Shown: in pieces, positions 1 through 7,105 of the stretch | Numbering within the stretch: the stretch's first letter is position 1 | Layout of the letters: each line of letters opens with the position of its first letter | NCBI GenBank assembly: GCA_017616575.1 | Contig: JAFZXW010000078.1 | Span: 1 to 9,144, forward strand | Direction of reading: 5' to 3' | From: Candidatus Methanomethylophilaceae archaeon | GTDB lineage: Archaea; Thermoplasmatota; Thermoplasmata; Methanomassiliicoccales; Methanomethylophilaceae | DNA: 9,144 nt | Translations under genes and position numbers: made by a program | The notes under the pieces: generated by a model | What the model was told of the DNA's origin: nothing | Seen by the model: the letters and a program-made list of their open reading frames with translations, nothing else | The model's database searches: none

Positions 1-78
1 AACGACATCGATGCCGTCGATGAAGCGGACGGCATCGTCAACGCTGCAAGTCTCCTGTATCGAACAAGTCGCTCCCAT
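1..78 (-). CDS. Unrecognised protein, N-terminal 26 residues only
   Basis: Reading leftward from an ATG at 78-76, the frame stays open to the window edge and begins MGATCSIQETC, ending DGIDVV at the edge. I do not recognise the family. The start is supported by a TATA-like box (101-107) centred 26 bp upstream, the same leaderless geometry seen at other genes here. It would be divergent from the Sel1 operon. A competing reading is the C-terminus of a plus-strand gene: frame 1 is open from base 1 to a TGA at 82-84. The two readings share codon boundaries, so this short stretch cannot settle it. I prefer the minus strand because of the promoter match. Confidence 0.4.
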   Translation of the reverse strand, partial: MGATCSIQETCSVDDAVRFIDGIDVV

Positions 79-100
79 GATTGATTCCACGGAAGATGGG

Positions 101-107
101 TATTTAA
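101..107 (-). promoter_or_regulatory. TATA-like box for the leftward gene
   Basis: On the minus strand the sequence reads TTAAATA, an archaeal TATA-type (TBP-binding) motif. Its centre lies 26 bp before the putative ATG at 78, so transcription would begin at or very near the start codon. No separate ribosome binding site is visible. It could also be a chance A/T-rich patch in a G+C-rich genome. Confidence 0.4.
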
Positions 108-166
108 TCGTATGAAGGGGAGGGGTGGCCGAAAGTGGTTCCTCCGACCGAGGCCCGGAGAACTTC

Positions 167-177
167 TAATATATATT
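167..177 (+). promoter_or_regulatory. TATA box of the Sel1/CoA-ligase operon
   Basis: TAATATATATT is the most A/T-rich stretch in the window and a strong archaeal TATA-box match. Its centre is about 23-25 bp upstream of the ATG at 196, predicting a leaderless or nearly leaderless mRNA. This favours 196 over the in-frame ATG at 112, which would put the box inside the coding sequence. Confidence 0.6.
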
Positions 178-195
178 CTCGCTATAGAGCGGTAT

Positions 196-1671
196 ATGTC
201 CGACGATACGATCTCCTTGGACGGCCAGTATGTGCCGGCCCGTTCTTTGATGGATTGCGGCTCCATGGGCTATGATCTGAAGAAGGCCGCCGCCGCAGCC
301 GAGCGCAGAGCGGAAGCAGGGGTTTTGGACGCGCAGTACCTTTATGCGCTGTTTCTTTACGTCGGGGATGCGGGAGTTTCGATAGACAGGAAGACGGCTT
401 GCGAGCTTTTTTCACTGGCCGCGTCCGGAGGATGCCGTCCCGCGTCGATTGTGGAAGCGGAGATCGAAAGGAATTCCGAGGAGACCATGGAGGGCCTGCT
501 CGGGTTGAGGCTTAGGGGCGAGCAGCGCGACGTCGACGCCTGCTCGAAGCTGTTCGACATGTACGACCACGGGACCTCATCCGTCAGAAAGGATCACGCG
601 GAGGCGATAAGGTGGTATACCGTCTGCGCGGAGAACGACGACGTGGCCGCTCAGAACACGATAGGGTTTATGTATCTCATGGGCAAAGGCATCCGCAAGA
701 ACCGCGAGAAGGCCGTGTTCTGGCTCCAGAAGGCGGCCGAGAACGGCTCCGCCGAGGCCATGTACCACATGGGGCAGATGTACGACCAGGGGCTATGCGA
801 CACGGAGCCCGACCTGGCGAAATCGGTGGAGTGGTTCTCCCGCGCCGCAGACGCCGGGGACACCGACGCCCTGTTCTCGATGGGATGCATTTGCTCCACC
901 CCCAAGACGAAGTACACCGACGGCAGGAAGGCCATATCGTATTTCGAGAAGGCGGCGGAGCAGGGCCATGCCGAGGCCCAGTACCAGATCGGAATGATCT
1001 ACGCCTACGGGGACGGCGTCAAGAGGGACCCCTCCGTGGCCGCGCACTGGCTGGAGAAGTCGTGCGAGAACGGGTTCCAGCAGGCGATGGTGGACTATTC
1101 TAACATGCGCCTCGACGGCCAGCTGCTCCCTATGGATTACGAGAAGGCCGCGCACTGGCTCACAGTGGCCGCCGAAAGGTGCAACGGATACGCCCAGTAT
1201 ACGTTGGCTTGCATGTACGGCAACGGGATGTACTTCGAGCAGGACGACAAGGAGGCGTTCAAATGGTTCACCGAGGCGGCCGAGATGGGCGAGATCAACT
1301 CCCAGTACTGCCTGGCCCGCTTCTATTACGAGGGCCGCGCCGTGGGGAGGGACCCGAAGATGGCAGCTGTATGGTTCGACCAGGCCGCGGACCAAGGGCA
1401 CCCTGCCGCCAAGGCGTTCCTAGGCATGATGCGCGTGACAGGTTCCGGAGTCGAGAGGGACGTGGAGCAGGGACTTAAGGACCTGAACGAGGCCGCCGAG
1501 TCCGATTTCCCGGATGCCGATTTCTATCTGGGAAAGCTGTATTACGACGGCGAGTTCGTGGAGAAGAACCTCTCCCGCGCCAAGAAGCACCTCACAAGGG
1601 CGGCTAAGAAGGGGGATCCCGACGCCGCCGCCTTCCTAGAAGCCATGAAGAGGGAGAGGAGACGCTGGTGA
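196..1671 (+). CDS. Sel1-like repeat (SLR) protein 1
   Basis: A 491-residue protein made almost wholly of Sel1-like repeats, the TPR-related alpha-solenoid units of about 36 residues. About ten are visible from roughly residue 35 onward, with the typical A-x-x-G-x-x-Y-x-x-G-x-G-V-x-x-D/N-x-x-K-A-x-x-W-x-x-x-A-A pattern. Clear examples are around IGFMYLMGKGIRKNREKA and IGMIYAYGDGVKRDPS. SLR proteins are scaffolds for protein-protein interaction; the partner is unknown. No signal peptide or membrane segment is seen, so it is likely cytoplasmic. The start at 196 is chosen from the TATA box at 167-177. An in-frame ATG at 112 would add 28 basic residues that include two CGA codons, a codon absent from every gene body here. 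It is the first gene of the operon. Its TGA stop (1669-1671) overlaps the GTG start of the next gene as GTGA. Confidence 0.85.
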   Translation: MSDDTISLDGQYVPARSLMDCGSMGYDLKKAAAAAERRAEAGVLDAQYLYALFLYVGDAGVSIDRKTACELFSLAASGGCRPASIVEAEIERNSEETMEGLLGLRLRGEQRDVDACSKLFDMYDHGTSSVRKDHAEAIRWYTVCAENDDVAAQNTIGFMYLMGKGIRKNREKAVFWLQKAAENGSAEAMYHMGQMYDQGLCDTEPDLAKSVEWFSRAADAGDTDALFSMGCICSTPKTKYTDGRKAISYFEKAAEQGHAEAQYQIGMIYAYGDGVKRDPSVAAHWLEKSCENGFQQAMVDYSNMRLDGQLLPMDYEKAAHWLTVAAERCNGYAQYTLACMYGNGMYFEQDDKEAFKWFTEAAEMGEINSQYCLARFYYEGRAVGRDPKMAAVWFDQAADQGHPAAKAFLGMMRVTGSGVERDVEQGLKDLNEAAESDFPDADFYLGKLYYDGEFVEKNLSRAKKHLTRAAKKGDPDAAAFLEAMKRERRRW

Positions 1672-2741
1672 GGGACCCCATCTTCCGCGCGGCCGAGATG
1701 GGCGACCCGTACGCCTGCCTCGGGGTGGCTTACTACTACCACCAAGGGAAAGAGGTGGAGCCGGACATGGCCAAGGCCGTCGAATGGTATCGGAGGGCCG
1801 CGTCCGGAGGTTGCCCCAGGGCCCACTGGGAGCTTTCCAGGCTCTATTCCGAAGGATACCTGGACGGTTCCGACGTATCGTCGTATGCGAGGCATCTTAG
1901 AACGGCGTCGGAGATGGGAAACGTCGACGCCCAATACGCATTGGCGCAGGAGCTATATTCAGGGGATCTTCTCGGGCGCAACGTCAAGGAGGCGGCCGAA
2001 TGGTACCGGAGGGCGGCCGAGAAGGGGCACGTCCTGGCCAAGTTCATGGTCGGGTACCTCATACATAGCGGGGAGGCCGCGGGGACGTCCGAGGACGCGG
2101 AGATGTGGTTCATGTCCGCGGGGCTGTCCGGCGACGGCGACACCTTCCTGGAAATCGGCTTGGACTACGAATACGGCCTGAACGGAATATCAGTGGACCG
2201 GGAGGAGGCTTTGCGCTGGTACAAGTGCGGCGCCGACATGGGCCATGAGAAGTGCATCCTTTGCTACAGGTCCGTCCTTTCGGAAGACGGCCCGGAAGGG
2301 TATGCCGAGCGCATGGAGGGAATCAGCAAGACCGCCGTCCAGAGGGAGACCGACGTGAGGGAGGCCGCCCTCCGCCGCGGGGATAGCTGCCTCGCCGAGG
2401 GGGACGAGGAGGCCGCCTACGAGAACTATTCTAAAGCAGCGGACCTCGGGGACCCTGACGCCATGGTCGCCATCGCCATGATGCACCACCAGGGCATCCA
2501 CGTCAGGAGGAACGACAGGAAGGCGATGGAGCTGTTGACCCGCGCCGCGTCCGCAGGATCTTGCGACGCCCAGTTCATGCTGGGGAGGTTCTACGACAAC
2601 AGCGAGTACCCCCGCGACGAGACCCTGGCCATCCAGTATTACGCCCAGGCCGCCGCGAACGGGTTCCTGGCTGCGTTTTACTATCTCGGGAACTATATGG
2701 AGCATCCCGAGACTTACGTTCGCAGGGTGAGGGGGCGCCGA
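1668..2741 (+). CDS. Sel1-like repeat protein 2, ending at CGA
   Basis: A 357-residue SLR protein with repeats from its first residues (AAEMGDPYACLGVAYYYHQG) to the end (AANGFLAAFYYLGNYME). A less regular helical stretch lies around residues 205-255. It starts at a GTG overlapping the previous TGA, with a purine-rich Shine-Dalgarno sequence (GGAGAGGA, 1653-1660) seven bases upstream. No standard stop occurs at the natural end. The frame meets CGA at 2739-2741, whose A is the first base of the next gene's ATG (CGATG). Under the standard code it would run to a TGA at 2919-2921, adding 60 Arg/Ser/Pro-rich residues that are an out-of-frame shadow of the next gene. I infer termination at the CGA. 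A one-base frameshift reaching the TGA at 2728 is the main alternative. Confidence 0.8.
2729..2735 (+). promoter_or_regulatory. Shine-Dalgarno for Sel1 gene 3
   Basis: GAGGGGG lies five bases before the ATG at 2741, inside the last codons of Sel1 gene 2. It fixes the start of gene 3 and implies translation coupled to gene 2. Confidence 0.5.
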
Positions 2742-2743
2742 TG
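2739..2743 (+). other. CGATG: putative CGA stop overlapping a start codon
   Basis: In-frame CGA (2739-2741) of Sel1 gene 2 shares its A with the ATG (2741-2743) of Sel1 gene 3. It has the form of the common TGATG stop/start overlap with T replaced by C. It is one of six gene ends in the window marked by CGA. Confidence 0.6.
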
Positions 2744-3478
2744 TCCTTCGAATCCGTCCTCGAATCCGCGAAAGCGGGCGACCCGGACGCGCAGGTCGCC
2801 ATCGGGTACATGTTCTTCAAGGGGGATGGCGTGGTCCAGGACCGGAGGGAGGCGGCCAGGTGGTTCGGCCTCGCCGCGGACCAGGGCAATGCCGAGGCCA
2901 TGTGCAACCTCGGGCACATGAGGGCGCACGGGGAAGGGCTCCGTCCGGACCTGGAGAAGGCCTTGGAACTCTACAGGAGGTCGGCCGAGCTCGGGTACCC
3001 CAGGGCGATGTTCAACCTCGCGTTCATGCTGACGGACGTCGAAGGCGTCGAGCAGGACTGGGAACAGGCGTTCGAATGGTATTCCAAGGCCGCCGAAGCC
3101 GGGAACCTCATAGCCATGTACCGCGTGGGCGTCATGTGCGAGGAGGGTCGCGGGACGCCGCAAGACCTAGGCAGGGCCGCCGAGGCCTACAAGGTCTGCA
3201 TGGACAACGGCCATCCGAAAGGAGGATACCGCCTGGGGATGATGCATCTCGACGGGAAAGGCGTTCCCAGAAACCCCGGAAAAGCCGTCAAATGCTTTGT
3301 CAAAGCGGCGGACGCCGGCTCGGAGGACGCGATGCTCATGCTCGGCAAGCTGTCCCTGTCCGGGGAGGGCATGGTCAAGAGCGAGCGCAACGCGGAGAAG
3401 TGGCTCAGGAAGGCCGCAGGGCGCGGAAGCCTGGAGGCGGCCGAGATGCTGGAGAGGATCAAGGAGGAAAAGAGATGA
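2741..3478 (+). CDS. Sel1-like repeat protein 3
   Basis: A 245-residue SLR protein with about six repeats; clear units are VAIGYMFFKGDGVVQDRREA and YRLGMMHLDGKGVPRNPGKA. The start MSFESVLESAKAGDPDAQ is a natural SLR N-terminus and has a good Shine-Dalgarno sequence. An upstream in-frame ATG at 2561 would only add a shadow of gene 2. It ends with a typical SLR C-terminal helix and a TGA (3476-3478) overlapping the next gene's ATG as ATGA. Together with genes 1 and 2 it forms a tandem family of divergent paralogues, probably from duplication. Function beyond scaffolding is unknown. Confidence 0.85.
   Translation: MSFESVLESAKAGDPDAQVAIGYMFFKGDGVVQDRREAARWFGLAADQGNAEAMCNLGHMRAHGEGLRPDLEKALELYRRSAELGYPRAMFNLAFMLTDVEGVEQDWEQAFEWYSKAAEAGNLIAMYRVGVMCEEGRGTPQDLGRAAEAYKVCMDNGHPKGGYRLGMMHLDGKGVPRNPGKAVKCFVKAADAGSEDAMLMLGKLSLSGEGMVKSERNAEKWLRKAAGRGSLEAAEMLERIKEEKR
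3461..3468 (+). promoter_or_regulatory. Shine-Dalgarno for the CoA ligase gene
   Basis: AAGGAGGA sits six bases before the ATG at 3475. It supports that start over the nearby in-frame ATG at 3481 and shows that internal operon genes use Shine-Dalgarno initiation. Confidence 0.7.
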
Positions 3479-4710
3479 GGATGAACGGCTACCAGAAGGA
3501 GAACATAATCAGGCTTCTCTCCACCATAAAGGACAAGAGCCCTTTCTACGCGAAGAAGTTCGAGGGCATAGACGTGGCCTCCATGACCACCCAGGAGGAG
3601 TTCGAGACCCTGCCTTTCACGGACAAGGGCGACCTGCGCGAGGCGTACCCGCTGGGTCTGGCCGCGGTCCCGGAGAGGGACATCGTGAGGATCCACTCCT
3701 CCTCGGGGACCACCGGGACGCCCGTGGTGATACCGTACACTAGGAGGGACGTGGAGGACTGGGCCGTCATATTCGAGCGCTGCTACAGGATGGCCGGCGT
3801 GACCGAGGCCGACAGGGTCCAGATAACCCCAGGGTACGGGCTCTGGACCGCCGGGATCGGCTTCCAGGCGGGATGCGAGAGGCTCGGGGCGATGGCGATA
3901 CCCATGGGGCCCGGAAACACCGAGAAGCAGATACGGATGATGAAGGACATGAGGTCCACGGTGATCACCGGCACGTCCTCCTACGCGCTCCTGCTCGCTG
4001 AGGAGATCGAGAGGCGCGGCATAAGGGACGAGCTCTTCCTCAAGAAAGGCATCATCGGCTCCGAGCGCTGGGGCGACAAGATGAGGCAGAGCATCGCGGA
4101 CAGCCTCGGGGTGGACTTCTACGACATCTACGGGCTGACCGAGATCTACGGCCCTGGAATCGGCATAAGCTGCGACTACCGCAACGGCATCCACATGTGG
4201 GACGACTACGTCTATTTCGAGATCATCGACCCTGACACCGGCGAGGTCCTCCCGGACGGGGAGACCGGCGAGCTGGTCATCACCGCCTTCAGGAAGGAGG
4301 GCGCCCCCCTGATAAGGTACAGGACCCACGACCTCACCAGGATCATCCCGGGCGAGTGCCCCTGCGGATCCAGGTTCCCCCGCATAGACATCATCATGGG
4401 GAGGACCGACGACATGGTCAAGGTCAAAGGGGTCAACATGTTCCCGGCGCACTTCGACGAGGCCATATCCCTCGTGGACGGCGCCACCGGCGAGTATCAG
4501 GTCATGATAGACCACCTCGAGGGCAAGGACATCGTCACACTCTACTTCGAGACCGGCTTTCCTCCGGAGTCCCGCCGCGCCCTGGAGCAGGAGATGACCT
4601 CCTTGATCAAATCACGCATCGGGGTGACCGTGGTGTCCAAGGCAGTCGACCTGGGATACCTCCCGCGCAGCGAGAAGAAGACGAACAGGTTCTTCGACAA
4701 CAGGTACCGA
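3475..4710 (+). CDS. Phenylacetate-CoA ligase-like AMP-forming enzyme, ending at CGA
   Basis: A 411-residue adenylate-forming enzyme of the PaaK type, which activates an aryl or other carboxylic acid as acyl-AMP and then forms the CoA thioester. Visible motifs: the ATP-binding loop SSSGTTGTP (75-83), YGLTE (219-223), RYRTHD (about 281-286), GRTDDMVKVKGVNMFP in the C-terminal region, and SEKKTNR (399-405) carrying the probable catalytic lysine. Archaeal PaaK homologues are common in methanogens and their substrates are often unclear; this one cannot be assigned. The ATG overlaps the previous TGA (ATGA) and has a strong Shine-Dalgarno. The protein reaches its natural C-terminus at FFDNRY, followed at once by in-frame CGA (4708-4710). 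Under the standard code it would instead fuse to the following phosphatase. I infer two separate proteins. Confidence 0.85.
4708..4710 (+). other. Putative CGA stop of the CoA ligase gene
   Basis: CGA follows the expected last residue of the ligase. Its GA begins the Shine-Dalgarno-like GAGGCGG (4709-4715) for the ATG at 4720. With T in place of C this would be an ordinary stop nested in a ribosome binding site, a common operon arrangement. Confidence 0.6.
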
Positions 4711-4719
4711 GGCGGCCAC

Positions 4720-5505
4720 ATGGAAGCCTCATGCGAGCTGGAGACCCTCAAACGGGCGCTGCTGAAGGCGTCCGCCGTTCTCGGAGACAGGACCGCCAGG
4801 TCGAAGGCCAACCCGCAGGGGGTCTACGACGCGGTCACCCCCTCCGACCTGAAGGCGGAGGACGTCATATTGTCGGAGATACGCTCGCGGTTCCCCGACG
4901 ATTCCGTCATATCGGAGGAGTCCAACCCGGATGCCGAAGGCTCTTCCAGGTCCTGGGTGGTCGACCCGATAGACGGGACTTTGAACTTCTCCCGCGGGAT
5001 CCCGCTGTACGGCCTGCAGGCGGCGTTCCTGGAGGACGGCGTTCCCAAGGCCGCTGCGATATGCCTTCCCGAGTACGGGGAGATGTTCTACGCGTCGGAG
5101 AAGGGGGCGTTCCTAGGGGACGTCCGCATTCGCACTTCGCCTCCCCGCCCGTTGAAGGAGTGCCTTGTGTCCACCGGCGACTACAGCCGCAGGTCGGAGG
5201 CCTTCAGAAGGGCCCAGGCCGCGGTGTTTTCCGAATGCTACGGCGACGTGGGGAGGTTCAAGATGTTCGGCGCCGCCTGCACCGACTTCGCGTTCCTCTC
5301 CTGCGGCCGCACCGACGTGCACCTGCGCTTCACGAACAGGATATGGGACTACCTGCCGGGCTTGTACATAGCCGAGCAGGCGGGGGCCGTCTACGATAAG
5401 GATCTTCAGAAGGAGAGGGACGTGCTCCTGCTCTGCTCGTCCCGCGAGGTTCTGGAAGAGGCGACCGAGAAGATGCTTCCGAGGATAATGGCTGCTTTAA
5501 GCCGA
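4720..5505 (+). CDS. Inositol monophosphatase-family phosphatase, ending at CGA
   Basis: A 261-residue Mg-dependent sugar phosphatase of the IMPase/FBPase/CysQ superfamily; family members are usually 250-270 residues. The metal-site signature is complete: SEES with E67, WVVDPIDGTLNF with D82 and D85 (79-90), and WDY with D210 ahead of an AEQAG motif. Archaeal members can act on inositol-1-phosphate, on fructose-1,6-bisphosphate, or both; the substrate cannot be told here. It begins nine bases after the ligase's CGA and is the last gene of the operon. The C-terminal helix ends at AALS followed by in-frame CGA (5503-5505). The standard-code frame would run to a TAA at 5704-5706 across the antisense of the conserved RfcS C-terminal region, which is not credible as protein. 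Confidence 0.82.
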
Positions 5506-5510
5506 CGTCG
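5503..5510. other. Palindrome CGACGTCG holding CGA stops of two convergent genes
   Basis: The eight-base palindrome places CGA in frame with the phosphatase on the plus strand (5503-5505) and CGA in frame with RfcS on the minus strand (5510-5508), two bases apart. Neither gene has TAA, TAG or TGA here. No oligo-T transcription terminator is apparent on either strand. The same octamer, with AGC on one side, occurs at the second convergent junction (8624-8631). Confidence 0.6.
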
Positions 5511-6467
5511 CCTCCGGTTGCCGCCGATCATCACCAGGTACGCGAGAAGAGCCTCGAGCTGGATCCTCTCGTTGCTTCCCTCGACGATCCTGAACTCGAT
5601 CTCCCCGGTCTTGTCCACAAGCCTCACCTTGTCAGAATCGGAGAGGCTGAGGTCGAAGAACGTGGAGTGGATCTGCCTTATGATGTCCTGCCCGGACAGG
5701 CCGTAATCGATCATGACGTTCTCGAGAGAGTCGCGGGCTTTGATGAAGTTCCCGCCGAGGGCCGTCTCGAGAATCTCCTTCACGGTCTCCGGGTTCGCGA
5801 TTCCGATGGTCTGATAGATGAGGTCGAGGTCTATCCTCCTCCCGAGGGATGCCGCCACCTGCAGGGAGTTGACCGCCCTCCTCATGTCGCCCTTCGCGAC
5901 CATCACCAGCCCCTTCATGGCGTCGTCGTCGATCTCGATGTTCTCGCTGTCGACGATCCTTCTCAGATAGGTCTCCACGTCCGCTGCGGAGAGAGGCTTG
6001 AACCTGAACACGGCGCATCTGGACTGGATGGGGTCTATGATCTTGGATGAGTAGTTGCAGGACAGTATGAAACGGCAGATGGAAGAGTATTTCTCCATCG
6101 TCCTTCTGAGCGCGGCCTGGGCGTCGGATGTCAGGGCGTCGGCCTCGTCCATGAAGATGATCTTGAATTCCGCGCCTCCCAGGGGGGCGGTCCTGGCGAA
6201 CTCCTTGATCTTCCCGCGCACCACGTCAATGCCCCTCTCGTCGGAGGCGTTGAGCTCTATGAAGTTGCCCTTCCACTCCCCTCCGAACATCTCCTTTGCG
6301 AGGGCGAGGGAGCAGGTGGTCTTCCCGGTGCCGGCGGGTCCGGAGAACATCAGGTGGGGCATGTTCCTCGAGGCGACGTACGCTTTAAGCCGCTCGGAAA
6401 CGTGCTTCTGTCCCACGACGTCGTCCAGCGTCTTCGGCCTGTACTTCTCCGTCCAGATCTCGTTCAT
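5508..6467 (-). CDS. rfcS: Replication factor C small subunit, ending at CGA
   Basis: A 319-residue clamp-loader AAA+ ATPase that loads PCNA onto primed DNA together with the large subunit. Motifs in order: EKYRPKTLDDVVGQ at the N-terminus, Walker A GPAGTGKT (43-50), Walker B DEAD (107-110), sensor 1 SCNY (136-139), the SRC motif (149-151), sensor 2 GDMRRAVNSLQ (193-203), and the helical collar. The length matches archaeal RfcS. The start MNEIWTEKYRP is the canonical N-terminus; upstream in-frame ATGs (6488, 6614) lie in or beyond the promoter region. The protein ends at MIGGNRR, then CGA (5510-5508). The standard-code frame would continue to a TGA at 5408-5406 through the antisense of the phosphatase C-terminus. 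It contains no inteins. Confidence 0.93.
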
Positions 6468-6494
6468 TGCGTCCGTCCGTATGCCCATCCACCG

Positions 6495-6500
6495 ATTAAA
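6495..6500 (-). promoter_or_regulatory. TATA-like box for rfcS
   Basis: On the minus strand it reads TTTAAT, centred about 30 bp before the RfcS ATG at 6467, predicting a leader of only a few bases. It lies in the 88-bp divergent region shared with the hydrolase gene. Confidence 0.45.
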
Positions 6501-6526
6501 CGTTGCCGTTCGGGTCACCGCATCTG

Positions 6527-6532
6527 TTATTA
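6527..6532 (+). promoter_or_regulatory. TATA-like box for the isochorismatase-like gene
   Basis: TTATTA is centred 26-27 bp before the ATG at 6556, the spacing expected for a leaderless archaeal transcript. No Shine-Dalgarno is seen before that ATG. Confidence 0.45.
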
Positions 6533-6555
6533 GCGCGCAAGCCTTGCGAGCCGGC

Positions 6556-7074
6556 ATGGTCGTGAAGGTGGAAGGGAAGAGGGCCGCCTTGGTGGTGGTG
6601 GACGTCCAGAACAAGTTCTATACGGTCACCGAAGGCCTGTATAATTCTGTCAACCGTCATCTGGAAGCGATGAACCGTGCCCTCGACCTGTTCCATGAGG
6701 CCGGGTCCCCCGTGGTCCTCGTGTGTTACGACGTGATGAACAGTTGCACTTCGGATTAGATGGACGACCCGGAGGCGTTCGTCGACGGTCTAAGAGTGGC
6801 CGATTCCGACATCCGCGTCCACAAGAAGGAGATGAATTCCTTCTTAGGAAGCGACCTCTTCCGCGTGCTCCGCGACGCCGGGGCAGAGTGCGTGGTATTG
6901 GTCGGTCTTGTGGCCCACCTCTGCGTGCTTTCCACGTATTACTGCGCCTTCGACCTGGGGTTCTCCCCGGTCATATTGGAAGGGGCCGTCGCGGCCACCG
7001 ACGAGGCGAACGTGGAGCGCGTGGAGGCGATCTGCCGCACCGTGACCCTGGAGAGCCTCTCTAAATCCCGCTAA
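6556..7074 (+). CDS. Isochorismatase-like hydrolase with in-frame TAG (probable pyrrolysine)
   Basis: A 172-codon cysteine hydrolase of the isochorismatase-like superfamily (nicotinamidase, isochorismatase and related amidases). The catalytic triad is intact: D16 in VVVDVQNKF, K90 in HKKEMNSF, and C123 in GLVAHLCVLSTYYCAFDLG. Codon 68 (6757-6759) is TAG, in the segment between the second strand (PVVLVCYDVM) and the catalytic lysine. The frame continues without shift through both halves to a TAA at 7072-7074. Because the halves share frame, codon use and a complete active site divided by the TAG, read-through as pyrrolysine is likelier than decay. An alternative is a recent nonsense mutation. 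The substrate is not predictable. The gene is divergent from rfcS and followed closely by the MFS gene, which appears to have its own promoter. Confidence 0.8.
6757..6759 (+). other. In-frame TAG, candidate pyrrolysine codon
   Basis: TAG at codon 68 of the isochorismatase-like gene is followed directly by in-frame ATG GAC GAC. Methanomassiliicoccales decode UAG as pyrrolysine through PylS and tRNA-Pyl. No gene in this window needs TAG as a stop under the CGA model. The ATG after it could permit internal initiation of a 104-residue product, but that would lack the catalytic aspartate. Confidence 0.6.
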
Positions 7075-7077
7075 CCC

Positions 7078-7083
7078 TTTTAT
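7078..7083 (+). promoter_or_regulatory. TATA-like box for the MFS gene, also a T-run
   Basis: TTTTAT begins four bases after the hydrolase stop and is centred about 26 bp before the MFS ATG at 7106, matching the leaderless spacing seen elsewhere in the window. The T4 run could also act as a weak archaeal terminator for the upstream gene. Confidence 0.45.
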
Positions 7084-7105
7084 CGGGCACCTGACATGAG
7101 GGGGC

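Noticed and set aside
112..195. 28-residue N-terminal extension of Sel1 gene 1
   Set aside because: It contains the best TATA box in the window and two CGA codons, and it lacks repeat character; the ATG at 196 fits the promoter spacing.
2561..2740. Upstream start (ATG 2561) for Sel1 gene 3
   Set aside because: The extra residues are an out-of-frame shadow of conserved SLR sequence in gene 2, whereas 2741 has a Shine-Dalgarno and a natural SLR beginning.
2742..2921. C-terminal extension of Sel1 gene 2
   Set aside because: The added 60 residues are rich in Arg, Ser and Pro and are the out-of-frame shadow of Sel1 gene 3, with no repeat pattern.
3187..4515. 442-residue minus-strand open frame opposite the CoA ligase
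   Set aside because: It is antisense to conserved ligase motifs, has shadow-like composition, and shows no recognisable domain.
3475..5706. A fused ligase-phosphatase protein of about 743 residues under the standard code
   Set aside because: Each half is complete with its own natural termini. The join holds a Shine-Dalgarno-like GAGGCGG and an ATG at 4720, and the tail after 5505 is RfcS antisense. The fusion exists only if CGA at 4708 and 5503 are read as arginine.
6760..7074. A separate short gene starting after the TAG, or a pseudogene
   Set aside because: The segment carries only the lysine and cysteine part of the active site and no clear ribosome binding site, and it is in exact frame with the upstream half holding the catalytic aspartate. 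Read-through is simpler, though not proven.
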